From NCBI GenBank assembly GCA_037974665.1, contig CM075765.1, positions 59,670,247-59,734,246 on the forward strand: a stretch of 64,000 nucleotides of DNA, in the 5' to 3' direction. The DNA is from Ehretia macrophylla. Lineage: Eukaryota; Streptophyta; Magnoliopsida; Boraginales; Ehretiaceae. Below are positions 45,580 to 59,421 of the stretch, piece after piece (the stretch's first letter is position 1; each line of letters opens with the position of its first letter). Under the pieces are notes generated by a model. It had not been told where the DNA came from and searched no databases. It saw only the letters and a program-made list of their open reading frames with translations. A program made the translations under genes and the position numbers.

Positions 45580-47891
45580 TTAGGAAATGAATTCTAGTCC
45601 TGAACAAATAGTGAAAACTAGTATTTAGTGTCTTAATTTTAATATTTTAGTTGTTGTTAGCTAGAATTAAAATTATGTTAGTTGTTTTAGCTTTAAAATG
45701 CATAAAACAAGCTTATTTGACCAAATTTTAAGTGGTCTGACCAAGCCTTGACCATTTGACCCTTGTTCTTTTTTTATTTAAGCATGAAATAAGAAAACAA
45801 AGAGGCAAAATCAGGAAAAAAATAAGGGCATGGCCGAAACCATGAAGAAAAGAGAAAAAAAAAACATTTCAACTTCAAATCTTCATTTCGTCGCGTGAGC
45901 TTGTGCGGGGTGGTTTTCGAGGCATTCAGCGTGGTTTCCCTAACGTCTAGGAGCGTCTAAGGTGAGGGTTTCATGTTTATTTGCGCATTTGAAATGTTGA
46001 ACATAAACTTTAATTTTTGTGATTTAACCATAGGTTGTTATTTTATCCGTTTCATTGCTTAAAGAATGTTCCCTAGCAATTGTAGAACGAGTATTTATAT
46101 CTTTTCAACATTTTCTGTTGTTGAATATCGAAAATGAAATATAAATTGAGTAATAAATAGTAAATTATGATTAGTAAACCCCCGTTTTGATGAAGTTGTG
46201 CTGTTATGCTTTCTGTTGATGTGAAAATGTGATAGGTATGCTAGAATGTCTAATGCATAGTTTGTTTAGGTTGCGTAATGGAAAAAATGAGAAAAATGCA
46301 TTGGTGAAAGTTGGGGTTGTTTAGGTCAAGTTTGGCATTTTATCGTTTTGCGTGATGGCATTGTATCGGGAGGTCATGGAAGCACTTTTGGTGCAGTTAT
46401 GACATTGGTTGGGTAATCGGTTAAGGTAGTTGTAGTTCAAACAAGCAAAGGGGGAAATCGGGACTTTGCGTGAATTCTAGGGTAAAGTAGGGTTTCGGGG
46501 TCTTTAGACGTGCCTTATGGTGACCTAGGAGGATTGGTGAAGTCGGTTTCCAAAGCTCGTTGCTCGTTTGAAAGTAGTAGCGTTTAGAAGTTGGGGTCAT
46601 TTTTTGGAATTTTGTGTGATTTCATAATATATTGCTTATAGAATGTATGTAATGTTTATAGAATGTTTATATTGCTTATAGAATGTTTATATTGCTTATA
46701 GAATGCTTATAATGCCTATAGAATACTTGTTATTGCTTGATAATGTGAGTTGGTGTTATTCTTGTTACTTGTTTGATTGCAAATGCTTATTACGCTTGTT
46801 AGAGTTGATTATTGATTGAAATGTTTATCAATTGTTGAGAATGCTTGATATCGCTCGTTTATTGCCTTGTATCGAGTCTTGCATTGCATAGTGTCGGCAC
46901 GTGAGGGATGGGCCTCTCTGGGTAGCCTCGGGTTGCCAGTGTTGGTTGCTCTAGCTCCGTAGCTATTCCCTCTTCTCGCTTGGGTTGCCTCCCAGGGAGT
47001 TTTGGGTCGTAGAATTGATGGATACTTTCGGAGTATTCTAAACTGGTGTTATAAGGTGGTTTGGGCCGGCGCGTCATCGTTAATGTCATCGGAATCGTGA
47101 TCGGTAAATTACTCGCTCGAGTGATCCATAGCCTTCAAAGTGTGGTATAGCTTTGATTGGTTGTGTTAATGCTTTTCTTAATTGTTTATTGTATTGTTGT
47201 ATATATTGAATGCCTTTTATTGATTGTATTGATTAACTGTACTTATTTGCATTGCACGATCTTCTTTCTCTCCAACTCGATATATGTCTCGCCCTCACTG
47301 AGTATACGTGTTGTGTATACTCACTCCTCACCACCACATTTTAGGAGATGCCGTGTTAGTTGGAAAGTTCGGGATTTCGTGAGAGGCCGTGCTTGAAGAG
47401 TTGTCTTGCGTGCCTATGTGACTTGAGTTGTCAAATTTCTAATGATATATGCATTAATGTATTATATGTATTTAATGTCAAAAGGGATGTAATTTAAGTT
47501 TTATTAGATTGTGGAGGTGGTTTGATAAGTTAGATTATGTATTTAGTTAATGTAGCTTAATTTCAATGTATGTTTGTAATGACAAAGGAAAAAAGATAGA
47601 AAGATATGATAGTCTAACTTATGCAATAGGTTGGTGTAGTTTAATTGCTAAGCATGTATGTATATTTACTTGTGATTTACTTGTTGTGAACCAAGGCTCG
47701 GATGGCCTTGAGGTGGTTGAATGTTTGGACATGGTATTGGTCCACTTATATGCTGTCGCGGATTTGCTTTTTGCCTAGAAACAGGGGAGACTCCGTCCGT
47801 TTTCCCTAAAAATTATGCCCGGGTTTGGATTTGGGTTGTGAATAGATTGATTGTTAGAACTCTCGGTCTGGAGAGGGATCGGGGTGTTACA
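45580..47891 (+). repeat. B array LTR 2, second part
   Basis: Resumes after A2, ending ggatcggggtgttaca. Candidate intron 45962-47344, hairpin 47300-47322, minisatellite 46630-46735. With 37921-38456 the LTR is 2848 bp. Confidence 0.95.
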
Positions 47892-49399
47892 GGTGATATC
47901 AAAGCTTGTCTAGCTCATAAGCCGGGACAGGGTCCTCGGTCTGGTAGGTAGTGACCCTTGAATGTGTGCTTGTTAAGTGTGTCTTGAAAGTGTATGCTTG
48001 TATGTGAGATTGTGTGTCTTGACTTGAAAGTACGCACCTATGTGATATAGTTATGCGTTATGTGTTAAATGTTTCTCAAGTAAAGTGAAGTGTCTAGTTG
48101 TGCATTAAATTGACCTATCGAATCGACCTCGTGAATTGTTATTTGCTTGAAGTATTGCTTGTAATCTGTGTTTTAAAATGTCTTGAATTTATTATGTTGT
48201 GCTTGACTTGATTGCGGTGGTTGAGTGACTTTGTTGAGTAAACTATTTTGTAAATTTGGTTGCATAATAGTTTAAGGAATATGTATAACTGTGATATATT
48301 GGCATTCCTCCATGTGATATTAAAATGGTAAGTAAGTCCTCTTCCTCCCCTGAAGAAAGTGGTTCACCGTTGGTTTTTCAAGGTGTATGGATTGGCAGGA
48401 AATGAATGGCATTTGACTAGCCTTTATTTGGGAATTGGTGGTTGCTTTTGGAGCTCGGTTATTGTCAAATCTCTATGGTCCTCCTTTGTGCTTAACAGTT
48501 GTGAAAGAGAAGCTTTCTCTTGGGGTTTTATTTGGTTATTCTTTGTAGCATTCTTTGGTTTTCTTAATGGGTATTCTTTAGAGACTTCTGTTGGCCTTTC
48601 TCAGTGGATTTTGTTATTGGGATTTTAATCAGTCTTACTGCACAGTATTATCTATGGTATATGTGTCTCGGTCTTTATTGGAGTGATACTGGCATCCCTG
48701 ATTGGAAATTCTTCAATGGTATTTTCTGGAATTCTCAGTGGCCAATTATTTAATATTTACTTATTAGGCAAACTTGGCTACTTTCTTATTGGAGTATTGT
48801 TTCGGATATCTTCTTCAGTGTTCCTCTGTAGGTTTAGAATTTGGAATTCCTATCAGACTTATTGTATAGCACTACTTACGGTATTCTTTGGAATTCTTAG
48901 TGGGCATTCTACTAGTATTTTCCTTGCTGGCACTATTGGAAGTCTTACACTTGGAATCTTGTTCAGAATTATTATCTTATACTGCTTACGGTATGCTGTG
49001 AATAGTTTAGGCTTCCTTGTTGATAAGTGGTATAAAGTTTGCATTCAGCAAATGGCAATGAGGTCTTAGAGCTTGGTCTTATATGTGCCGCATCTACTTT
49101 GGCCATCCTTTGACCTTCTTCTTTGATACTTGTTGGACTTTTATAGAGGATTCGTATCGAGAATATTCCTTCGGTATTCTTCTTGTTAATAATATGTGGA
49201 ATTGGTAATATCTATAGTATCTTTGCTTTAGTCTTTATTGGTATTATCTCGGCGCTCTTGGTTGGAATTTTATTTTCTTCGATATTCGTGTCAACAGAAT
49301 TCTTCAACCGAAGAAGATTAGTCAGAATTGGATTTCAGATGATGCTGGGTTCTTTTGGAAGAAGAATTGCGAGGACGGAACTTTTTTAAGGGGGAATGA
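47892..49399 (+). other. B internal region 2, non-coding
   Basis: Starts with a decayed PBS tgatatcaaagc (47894-47905; both changes G to A). Has leader with agtcctcttcctcccctg, degenerate repeat zone 48500-49350 and PPT-like ttttttaagggggaatga ending at 49399. No protein homology. Confidence 0.9.
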
Positions 49400-52229
49400 T
49401 GTGATAACCTGAGCCCGGCATGCATTTAATAGCACTTGACTGCATTTGATTAAATGATTAATTAATTAAATCAACCAATTTGCACTATTTTAATATTTCT
49501 CTTGGAAGCATTTAGTAGTTTTATATTGAATAATTAAAAGATTATTATCTATTTCTAATAATTATAGTAATTGAATTTATTCTTTTGTAATTAATTAAGT
49601 GTCATCTTAAATGTTAGGGTTTAATTGTATTTGACTATGTGTTTATATTAACTTTCATTTGTAGCTTTAATATTAACTTCATAATTCTTTAAAATATTCT
49701 AGAAATAGTTAAATTAATTATTTTAAATGAATATTGATTTCCTTGATTGTTTTGATTATTTTAATAATCGGTTTTGGTTGTCTTGCATTAAAATCACTCG
49801 GTTTTCAAATAAATGAGGAAAGTAGCTCCGAGCCGGAGTAAATTTTAAACTATGATGCTTTTCAAAAATGATATATTTCTTAAATTCTTTAAGATTTAAT
49901 CGTTACTCTTTTATTATTGCAAAGTGCATAGCATTTCGAGAATGATAGTTAGGAAATTAATTCTAGTCCTCAACAAATAGTGAAAACTAGTATTTAGTGT
50001 CTTAATTTTAATATTTTAGTTGTTGTTAGCTAGAATTAAAATTATGTTAGTTGTTTTAGCTTTAAAATGCATAAAACAAGCTTATTTGACCAAATTTTAA
50101 GTGGTTTGACCAAGCCTTGACCATTTGACCCTTGTTTTTTTTATTTAAGCATGAAATAAGAAAACAAAGAAGCAAAATCAAGAAAAATAAGAGGGCATGA
50201 CCGAAACCATGAAGAAAAGAAAAAAAAACATTTCAACTTCAAATCTTCATTTCGTCGCGAGAGCTTGTGCGGGGTGGTTTACGAGGAATCCAGTGTGGTT
50301 TCCCTATCGTCTAGGAGCATCTAAGGTAAGGGTTTCATCGTTATTTGCGCATTTGAAAATGTTGAACATAAACTTTAATTTTTGTGATTTAACCGTAGGT
50401 TGTTATTTTGTTCATTTCATTGCTTAAAGAATGTTCCCTAGCAATTGTAGAACGTGTATTTATAGCTTTTTAACATTTTCTGCTGTTGAATATCGAAATT
50501 GAAATATAAATTGTGTAATGAATAGTAAATTATGAATAGTAAACCCCCGTTTCGATGAAGTTGAGTTGTTATGCTTTTTGTTGATGTGAAAAGGTGCTAG
50601 GTATGCTAGAATGTCTAAATGCATGGTTTGTTTAGGTTGCGTAATGGAAAAAAGGAGAAAAATGCATTGGTGAAAGTTGGGGTTGTTTAGGTCAAGTTTG
50701 GCATTTTATCGTTTTACGTGATGGCATTGTATCGGGAGGTCATGAAAGCACTTTTGGTGCAGTTGTGACATTGGTTGGGTAATCGGTTGGGGTAGTTGTA
50801 GTTCAAACGAGCAAAGGGAGAAATCGGGACTTTGCGTGAATTCTAGGGTAAAGTAAGGTTTCAGGGTCTTTAGACGTGCCTTATGGTGACCTAGGAGGAT
50901 GGTGAAGTCGGTTTCCAAAGCTCGTGGCTCATTTGAAAGTAGTAGCGTTTAGAAGTTGGGGTCATTTTTTGGAATTTTGTGTGATTTCATAGTATATTGC
51001 TTATAGAATGTTTATAATGTTTATAGAATGTTTATAGTGCTTATAGAATGCTTATAATGCCTATAGAATCCTTGTTATTGCTTGTTAGTGTTAGTTGGTG
51101 TTATTCTTGTTACTTGTTTGATTGCAAATGCTTATTACGCTTGTTAGAGTTGATTATTGATTTAAATATTTATCAATTGTTGAGAATGCTTGATATCGCT
51201 CGTTTATTGCCTTGTATCGAGTCTTGCATTGCATAGTGTCTCGCGCGTGAGTGATGGGTCTCTCTGGGTAGCCTCGGGTTGCCAGTGTTGGTTGCTCTAG
51301 CTCCGCTGCTATTCCCTCTTCTCGCTTGGGTTGCCTCCCAGGGAGTTTTGGGTCGTAGAATTGATGGATACTTCCGGGGTATTCCAAACTGGTGTTATAA
51401 GGTGGTTTGGGCCGGCGCGTCATCGTTAATGTCATCAGAATCGTGATCGGTACATTACTCGCTCGAGTGAACCATAGCCTTCAAAGTGTGGTATAGCTTT
51501 GATTGGTTGTGTTAATGCTTTTCTTAATTGTTTATTGTATTGTTGTATATATTGAATGCCTTTTATTGATTGTATTGCTTAACTGTACTTATTTGCATTG
51601 CACGATCTTCTTTCTCTCTAACTCGATATCTGTCTCGCCCTCACTGAGTATACTTGTTGTGTATACTCACTCCTCACCACCACATTTCAGGAAATGCCGT
51701 GTTAGCTGGAAAGTTTGTGATTTCATGAAAGGCCGTGCTTGAAGAGTTGTCTTGCGTGCCTATGTGACTTGAGTTGTCAAAGTTCTAATGATATATGCAT
51801 TTATGTATTTAATGTCAAAAGGGATGTAGTTTAAGTTTCATTGGATTGTGGAGGTGGTTTGATAAGTTAGATTATGTATTTAGCTAATGTAGCTTAATTC
51901 CAATGTATGTTTGTAATGACAAAGGGAAAAAGATAGAAAGATATGATAGTCTAACTTATGCAATAGGTTGGTGTAGTTTAATTGCTAAGCATGTATGTAT
52001 ATTTACTTGTGATTTACTTGTTGTGAACCAAGGCTTGGATGGCGTTGAGGAGGGTGGATGGTTGGGCGTTGTATTGGTCCACTTATATGCTGTCGCAGGT
52101 TTATTTTTTGCCTAGAAACAGGGGAGACTCTGTCCATTTTCCCTGAAAATATATGCCCGGGTTTGGATTTGGGTTGTGAATAGATTGATTGTTAGAACTC
52201 CCGGTCTCGAGAGGGATCGGGGTGTTACA
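49400..52229 (+). repeat. B array LTR 3
   Basis: Uninterrupted B LTR, 2830 bp, tgtgataacctgagcccggc to ggatcggggtgttaca. Candidate intron 50326-51690 (TAAG|GTAAGGG to TTTCAG|GAAATG), hairpin 51646-51668, minisatellite 50998-51070. The right flank gttta pairs with gtgta at 24252 as TSD with one change. Confidence 0.95.
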
Positions 52230-52234
52230 GTTTA

Positions 52235-53282
52235 TACACATAGATAGTTAGGATTAGAACTTTCAGGGAAGTGAATTTATGCAGGAACAACGAAAAGTCT
52301 TCGTTAGAGATTTCTCGCATCTTCACAGGTACTCGATGTGTCGTATGTATTATTGGATGTGCATATATAAAATGCATAGAACAGGTATAATTGTTAAGGT
52401 AAAGTTATCCTCTTATCTTTGGAATACCCATACTTGTGATTAAGTTATCAACTTTATAGCTATGAAGTTCTTGATTCCATTAAACCGTTCTTCTAATTGT
52501 GGTTCAAGTATAAAGGTTAAGGACATACAACTTTACTTAGATGTAAGAGTATACTATTGGACATGTGGAGTAGTATATATATATGCATATGCTTACAATG
52601 GAAGTTTGACTTATGAGTTGCTTTTGAATCAAATTCTTATATCTTAAATTGGTGTAATAAACTATTTATATGATTGAATCCTTACTAGATTGGAATTCAG
52701 CATTGATGAATCTAATATGATGTATACTAGCGAGTTTCAAGTTCACTAAACGGTAAGATCGTGACATAGAAATTAAGAGATGAATTCGTGGAAGTTGACG
52801 ATAGTTACTTTAGGGGTTAGATTATTAAGACATGGATAGTGTATTTAAGTGACTTAACAATGGATAACCTCAAGACATGTAAGCAACTCTGGAAACTGAG
52901 TTTAACAAGGTTCATGATTCTTTAGTATAACAAGATATAGGGATGTTGGAATCGAGGAATTCACGTAGCTAGAACTTGTGTTCGGAAGACTACACCTAAA
53001 ATGTTAGGTAGAATAGAAGTGTAAGGTATTGAATTATGCATTAGATGACTAACGTTGCTAAAGGTCCTAAGTTGGATATTGGTGATATTAAGAATCATAG
53101 TATTAAATTGGTGCCCCCTCGGATATAGTTGTGATTATGCAAAGTAAGTCATTTTATACACTCGTTATTTGGATACCCTAGAGGATGTTAGGAAGCATAT
53201 ATCCCTAAGTAATACCGATGGACCTAGTATATAAACTATGGAAATGAGATTAAAGCATCTGGCTACAAAGTGGAGTCGTTAG
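52235..53282 (+). other. Element D internal region, middle part
   Basis: Non-coding, AT-rich, many stops. Nothing recognised. Cut at 53283 by a B solo LTR. With 23977-24256 and 56084-57576 the D internal region is only about 2.8 kb and shows no gag or pol. Confidence 0.7.
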
Positions 53283-56078
53283 TGTAATACCCCGATCCCT
53301 CTCGAGACCGGGAGTTCTATCAATCAAACTAATCACAACCCAAACCAAACCAGGGCAAGATTTTAGGGAAAACGGACGGAGTCTCCCCTGTTTCTAGGCG
53401 AAATGTAAAACCTGCGACAGCATAAAAGGGGACCAATACCATGTCCAAACATTCAACCACCTCAAGGCCATCCGAGCCTTGGTTCTCAACAAATAAACTC
53501 AGCAAGTATACATACATTTCCAATTTAAAAGCTAACCTATCTCTTCATTTTGACAAGTACATTCAATCTAGGCAATTAAACCATACTAAGCTACTGCATA
53601 AAATAAACTATCATGCCATTCTAATTCTTTTTCTTTGGACGTTACAACCATACATTGAAGTTAAACTACATTAACTATATACATAATCTAACTTATCAAA
53701 CTATTCCAACTACTTATCCAGATTTATATTACATTTCTTTTAACAATAATTACATACAACATAAAAGCATTCAAATTTACAACTTTGACAACTCAAGTCA
53801 CATAGGCACGCAAGACAACTCTTCAAGCACGGACTTTCACGAAATCACGAACTTTTCAGCTAACAAGGCATTTCCTGAAATGTGGTGGTGAGGAGTGAGT
53901 ATACACAACACGTATACTCAGTGAGGGCGAGACAGATATCGAGTTGGAGAGAAAGAAGATCGTGCAATGCAAATAGGTACAGTTAAGCAATACAATCAAT
54001 AAAAGGCATTCAATATATACAACAATACACTAAACAATTAAGAAAAGCATTAACACAGCCAATCAAAGCTATACCACACTTTGAAGGCTATGGATCACTC
54101 GAGCGAGTAATGTACCAATTACGATTCCGATGACATTAACGATGACGCGCCGGCCCAAACCACCTTATAACACCAGTTTGGAATACCCCGGAAGTATCCA
54201 TCAATTCTACGACCCAAAACTCCCTGGGAGGAAACCCAAGCGAGAAGAGGGAATAGCAACGGAGCTAGAGCAACCAACACTGGCAACCCGAGGCTACCCA
54301 GAGAGGCCCATCACTCACGTGCGAGACACTATGCAATGCAAGACTCGATACAAGACGATAAACGAGCGATATCAAGAATTCTCAACATTTGATAAACATT
54401 TCAATCAATAATCAACTCTAACAAGCGTAATAAGCATTAACAAGCATTTGCAATCAAACAAGTAACAAGACTAACACCAACTAACATTATCAAGCAACAA
54501 CAAGTATTCTATAGGCATTATAAGCATTCTATAGGCAACATAAGCATCCTATAAGCAATATAAGAATTCTATAATCAAAATAATCATTCTATGAGCAATA
54601 CAAGCATTCTATAGTCAATATAAACATATTATAAGCAATATTCTATGAAAACACACAAAATCACAAAAAGGACCCCAACTTCAATACTCTACTACTTTCA
54701 AACGAGCCACGAGCTTTGGAAACCGACTTCATTAATCCTTCTAGGTCACCATAAAGCACGTCTAGAGACTCCGAAACCATACTTATCCCAAGAATTCACG
54801 CAAAGTCCCATTTTCCACTTTGCTCATTTGAACTACAACTATACCAACCAAACACCCAACCAACACCACGACCGCAACAAAAGTGCTTCCATGGGCTCCC
54901 GAAACAATGCCATCACGTAAAACGAGAAAATGCTAAAGTTGACCTAAACGACCCCGACTTTCACTAAGCCGTTTTTCTCCGTTTTTCTATTACGCATTCC
55001 AATTAAACCACACATTTAGGCATTCTAGCATACCTAGCACATTTTCACATCAACGGACAGCATAACGGGACAAGTTTATCGTTCCAAGGGTTTACTATTC
55101 ATAAAACACTATTCATTAATCAATTTAAATTGCAATTTCAACTTTCAACCGCATAAAATGCTAAAAGGATATAAATACATGTTCTATAATCAACAAGGAA
55201 CATTCTTTAAGCAACAAAATGATTAAAACAACAATCTACTCATAAGATCTAAAAATTAAAGTTTAGACATACATTTTTCAAATGCACAAATAACGATAAA
55301 ACCCTCACCTTAGACACTCCTAGACGCTAGGAAGACCTCGTAGGATGCCTCAAAAACCACCCCATGCAAGCTCCCGCGAAGAAATGAAGATTTTGGCTTG
55401 AAATCTTTTTTTTTCTTTCCTCATATTTTCGGCCCTGATATGCTGCTATTCAGTTCTATTTTTTTTTTTGTTTTATTTAGGCTATTTTAAAGATGGCAAA
55501 GGTCAAAAGGGTCAAAGCTTTTGTCAAGGTTGGTCAAACAACTTAAAACTAGTCAAAATGGCTTATTTTTGTGCATTTTTAAGCTAAATAACTAACACCA
55601 AAATTAATTCTAGCTAGTAACAATTAAAATATAAAATTCAAGTCATCTAAATACTAGTTTCACTATTTGCTAAGGACTGGAATCCGTTTTCTAGCTAACG
55701 TCCTCGATATGCAATGCACATTGCGACAATAAAAGAATAACAATTAAATCTCGAAGAATCTAATAAATATATCATTTTGAAAAGCATTATGGTTTAAAAT
55801 TTATTCCGGCTCGGAGTTACTTTTCATTTAATTGAAATCTAAGCATTTAAGTGCAAGAAAACTAAAACCGATTGTCATAAATATGAAATGTAGGTCATAT
55901 TCCGTTAAAATAATTAGCTCAAGTATTATTCTAGTTACTTCTAAAATAAATATAAAAATAAAGCTTCAAATAAATGTTTAACTAAAAATAAACGCAAATC
56001 CAATGCTAACATTTAAGATGTCACTTAATTAAATGCAATTAAATGCCTTTAAATGCATGTCGGGTTCGGGTTATCACA
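53283..56078 (-). mobile_element. Solo LTR, family B, inside element D
   Basis: tgtaataccccgatccctct to cgggttcgggttatcaca, 2796 bp, perfect TSD gttag (53278-53282, 56079-56083). Candidate intron 53875-55308, hairpin 53897-53919 ending 22 nt from the acceptor, minisatellite about 54495-54645. Confidence 0.96.
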
Positions 56079-56083
56079 GTTAG

Positions 56084-57576
56084 GGTATGATTAGTAATCC
56101 TAAATAGCTAATAGTGAGTATGCATGATGATTCATGGTAAACCCTAGGGCCTAAGGTCGATGAGTGTTAATGCTCTTAGCTAGTCAAACATGTAAACGTT
56201 GAGAGTAAGAATTCGTGTGGCTAAGATAGAGATAAATTAGGGTTATGACAACTTAAGATGATAACTACACTAACGTGGTGAATATTACTAAGTTGTAATC
56301 CTACGAGGGTAACGCTAAGACCTGATACTTAGGAAATAAATTGTGGATCACAAGCTGATAAAATTTACCTGTAAGAGTTGAACTAGTGCAACATGATTAG
56401 TTTACTCATGCAATTTCGATGGCAATTTGTTCATGGTACTTAATAAACCTTAGAGTTTGAGTTTAACGAATCTCAATGGTCTTTCTTCTTGATTACGAGC
56501 GTGAAGGTTAACGAAGCTAGGAAAGAATGTTAGTGAATAGGAGCCTGTAATCGGGAGACTAATCACTAGAAGATTTGCTAATCTAATGTGCCTACGAGAT
56601 AAGAAGGCCTATGATACTATCAATAGATAACGACTTGAGATGAATTAGTTTGCTTGGTGAGTTCTTCCTGAATATAGTGTCGTATTGCCGAAATGATCCA
56701 TAACATGTGTATGACCTATGTGATAACAATTTTGAAGTTAGTTGATATGCTATGTAAATCGGATATAGACTTATCATCTTGAAATTAGTGTATGTCACCA
56801 TAGGATCATGGTATTATTGTGATATTCCTGTTGAGGTATGAATGGGAAAGGTAGATTGACATGACATAAGTCATGATTTTGGAGTTATAGTTATATTGTT
56901 AGAATACCGATGCATATTTGATTAGTTTTGAAGTTCTATTAGATTATATTGAAGGATGCCTCGCTGTCATAATTCTTATGTTGATACAACCTAGAAGTTA
57001 TTTCGTGTAACAAGTTACTTGGATTAGTATGGTAAGTATCTTATGAGCTAGATCATTTCGGTACCCATTTATAGTCCTAGGATTGTTGTTGTACGGCCGG
57101 TAACCTAGTGGAGCATTGATATCACTTAAATTGCTATAGCTCTAGCTTAGTAACACTAATGATTGAAAATATATTGGCGGGCATTAAGTGTTCGAAAGAA
57201 TGACTAGGTCACTAAGTGAGTAGGACCATTGTCTTCTTAAGTATGACGTAACCTTGGATTGAGGTGAGTGGAATTTATTTGAGGTTGAAACTATTCGCCT
57301 TAGAAGTCTTGGTTAAGATTAAGGGAAAATTTGAAGCCTCGTGACTTTGAGATAGAGATTTGAATAAGGAAAAACATAGAAAGGGGAGGAACAGTGAACG
57401 TAGGGGTCATACCGAATTAACGATTGGAGAAGGTTTGGAAGTGAATCGGTTTTGGCAAAGTGGATCACGGAGCAAGCAACGGCCCGTAGTAGAAATATCA
57501 AAGGCCATAACCCATCTAAATGGCCTCAACAAGTAAGAATGAATTTCGGGACTAAATTCTTTTAAGGATGGGAGGA
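56084..57576 (+). other. Element D internal region, 3' part with PPT
   Basis: Non-coding with scattered stops. Ends with aatttcgggactaaattctt then tttaaggatgggagga (57561-57576), the usual plant gypsy 3' end and PPT next to the 3' LTR. No protein domain recognised. Confidence 0.75.
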
Positions 57577-59421
57577 TGTGAGACCCGACCCCGAATAACG
57601 TGTCTTACCTTGATTTGCATGCCTTAGACCCAGGATTATATGGTCGATCTTGGATTACATGCCTTGTTTTGGTTTACGTGTACCTATATTAGAGAGTATA
57701 CTTTCGTCTCGAAGCACGAGCCTTAACCTAGGATTAAGTATGCTAGTATTAGGTTACATGCAATACCTTAGATACATTCCTTGGTTTTCGTGCATGCCTC
57801 ATCATACATGCCTTGACCTAGAATTGTTTGCCCTAATGCTCAATTTACGTGCGATACCACGATTTGTGTGCACTAGCCTCGAACTGCGCATCTTAACTTA
57901 GAATTAAGTGTCATACCTTGATTTACATGCATTGTAACGAAATATGTGTCTTATTAGGTGTATTATCTAGGGTTGCATGCATTTGCATTGGAATCTGCAC
58001 ATTCACCTAGAAGTACGTGCCTTACCACGTAGTGCGTGCCCTAGACTTAAGAATGTGTGCCTGCACGCTAATCTAGAAAGATTCCTTGCACAGAGCACTA
58101 GGCAATATAATAATCTTGCACAATTCACTAACCATTATTATATTCCTAATTCAAATTCTACAAACTCCACTAACAATAAAATAATATTAAATTATTCCTA
58201 CATTTTCCACTATCTACTATTCTATTCATAATTCAAATTCATCTTCAAACATTCTTATATTCTATTCTACCTAGATTCCCTAAATACCCAACATTCTCTT
58301 ACAATTCCCAAAACCCTAAGCACTCAAATAATCCTCACAAAACACTAGAAGCATAAAAACACACCTACACACTACCCAAGCCCTTCCCTTTTTCGGCCAA
58401 CAAACCCCACACACTACCAAAATTCAAATTACAATTAAAAGAACAAAAAAATCAGCCTTCTAAGCTCCCTAGGCCGAACACACATGCATACACGCACAAA
58501 AACTTTCATTTTTTCTCTCTAGTCTCTCTCTTCTTCGGCCAAATCAATCAAGGGACTTAGAGTACTCTCTCAAACTCTCTAGGATACTCAAACTCTTGGC
58601 CATAGCAAGAGCTCAAGCTAGGATAGCTCAAGACACACACACGAAGCTCCTAGACTCTCCATTCTCGACCAAAGATAAGTTTGATGCTACATCTTCTTCT
58701 TCTTTTGTTTTTGAGCACATGCACACCTCCTACACTTACTAACTAAACTAGGATTTAAGGAAAAATCAAGATATCATTCGCCAAGCTAGGAAAAGAAATG
58801 GTTTGGCACTTTCAAGGCTCAAGACAAGTGTTTATTGCATTTTAGTTAAGTCTTCAAAGAGGTAAGGGTTTAAATCTTTTCAAATGCTTCGATATCTCAC
58901 ATGCATGCACTTATATGACTGTATTTACTCTTGAAGTCCACGTGCATGTGTTTATATCAGCATATTTACCCTTGCATGCCTTGAAACTTGATAGAAATCT
59001 TGAAATATGAAGTTAAGTTTTTGGTAGCCTTTCTGTCCGTTAGAACGAAATACTTTTGACCAAGAAAATGATGTTAAAAATGCATGAAACTTGTCTAATC
59101 ACTAGAATTTTCAGTTTTGAACAAAGCTTGCAGAAATAGGCTAAGGCTAATTTTGACTTTAAGCCCACAAAAATGGCAAAAATCGTAATGTGTCTTAATT
59201 TGGACAGTTTTGCCCGGTCACCCGGTATTGGTTATAACTCCTAAGTATAAACTTGAAATGTAGTAAGGTTTGTTCCTAGATTTAAATCACTCATTACGGT
59301 TTGATTTGATATTTGATTCACTGAAATTGGAGATTATTTGCTTGGTCAACTGAATGAGGAAAATTAGGCTATTGGAAGAGGGTTTTGTTTGGAAACTTGC
59401 TTGAAATCATAATGTAATTGT
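57577..59421 (+). repeat. Element D 3' LTR, first part
   Basis: tgtgagacccgaccccgaat onward. U3 repeats 57590-58075, leader from about 58456, first donor changed to AAAG|ATAAGT (58674/58675), microexon 58846-58861, second donor at 58861/58862 intact. Interrupted at 59422 by a B element; presumed TSD attgt at 59417-59421. The remainder lies beyond the window. Confidence 0.92.
57590..58075 (+). repeat. Degenerate ~22-bp U3 repeats in D 3' LTR
   Basis: Same array as 21330-21870 in the opposite orientation: words ccttgatttacatgc, gtgccttaccacg and tacgtgcct recur irregularly. ACGT cores are frequent. Confidence 0.7.
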
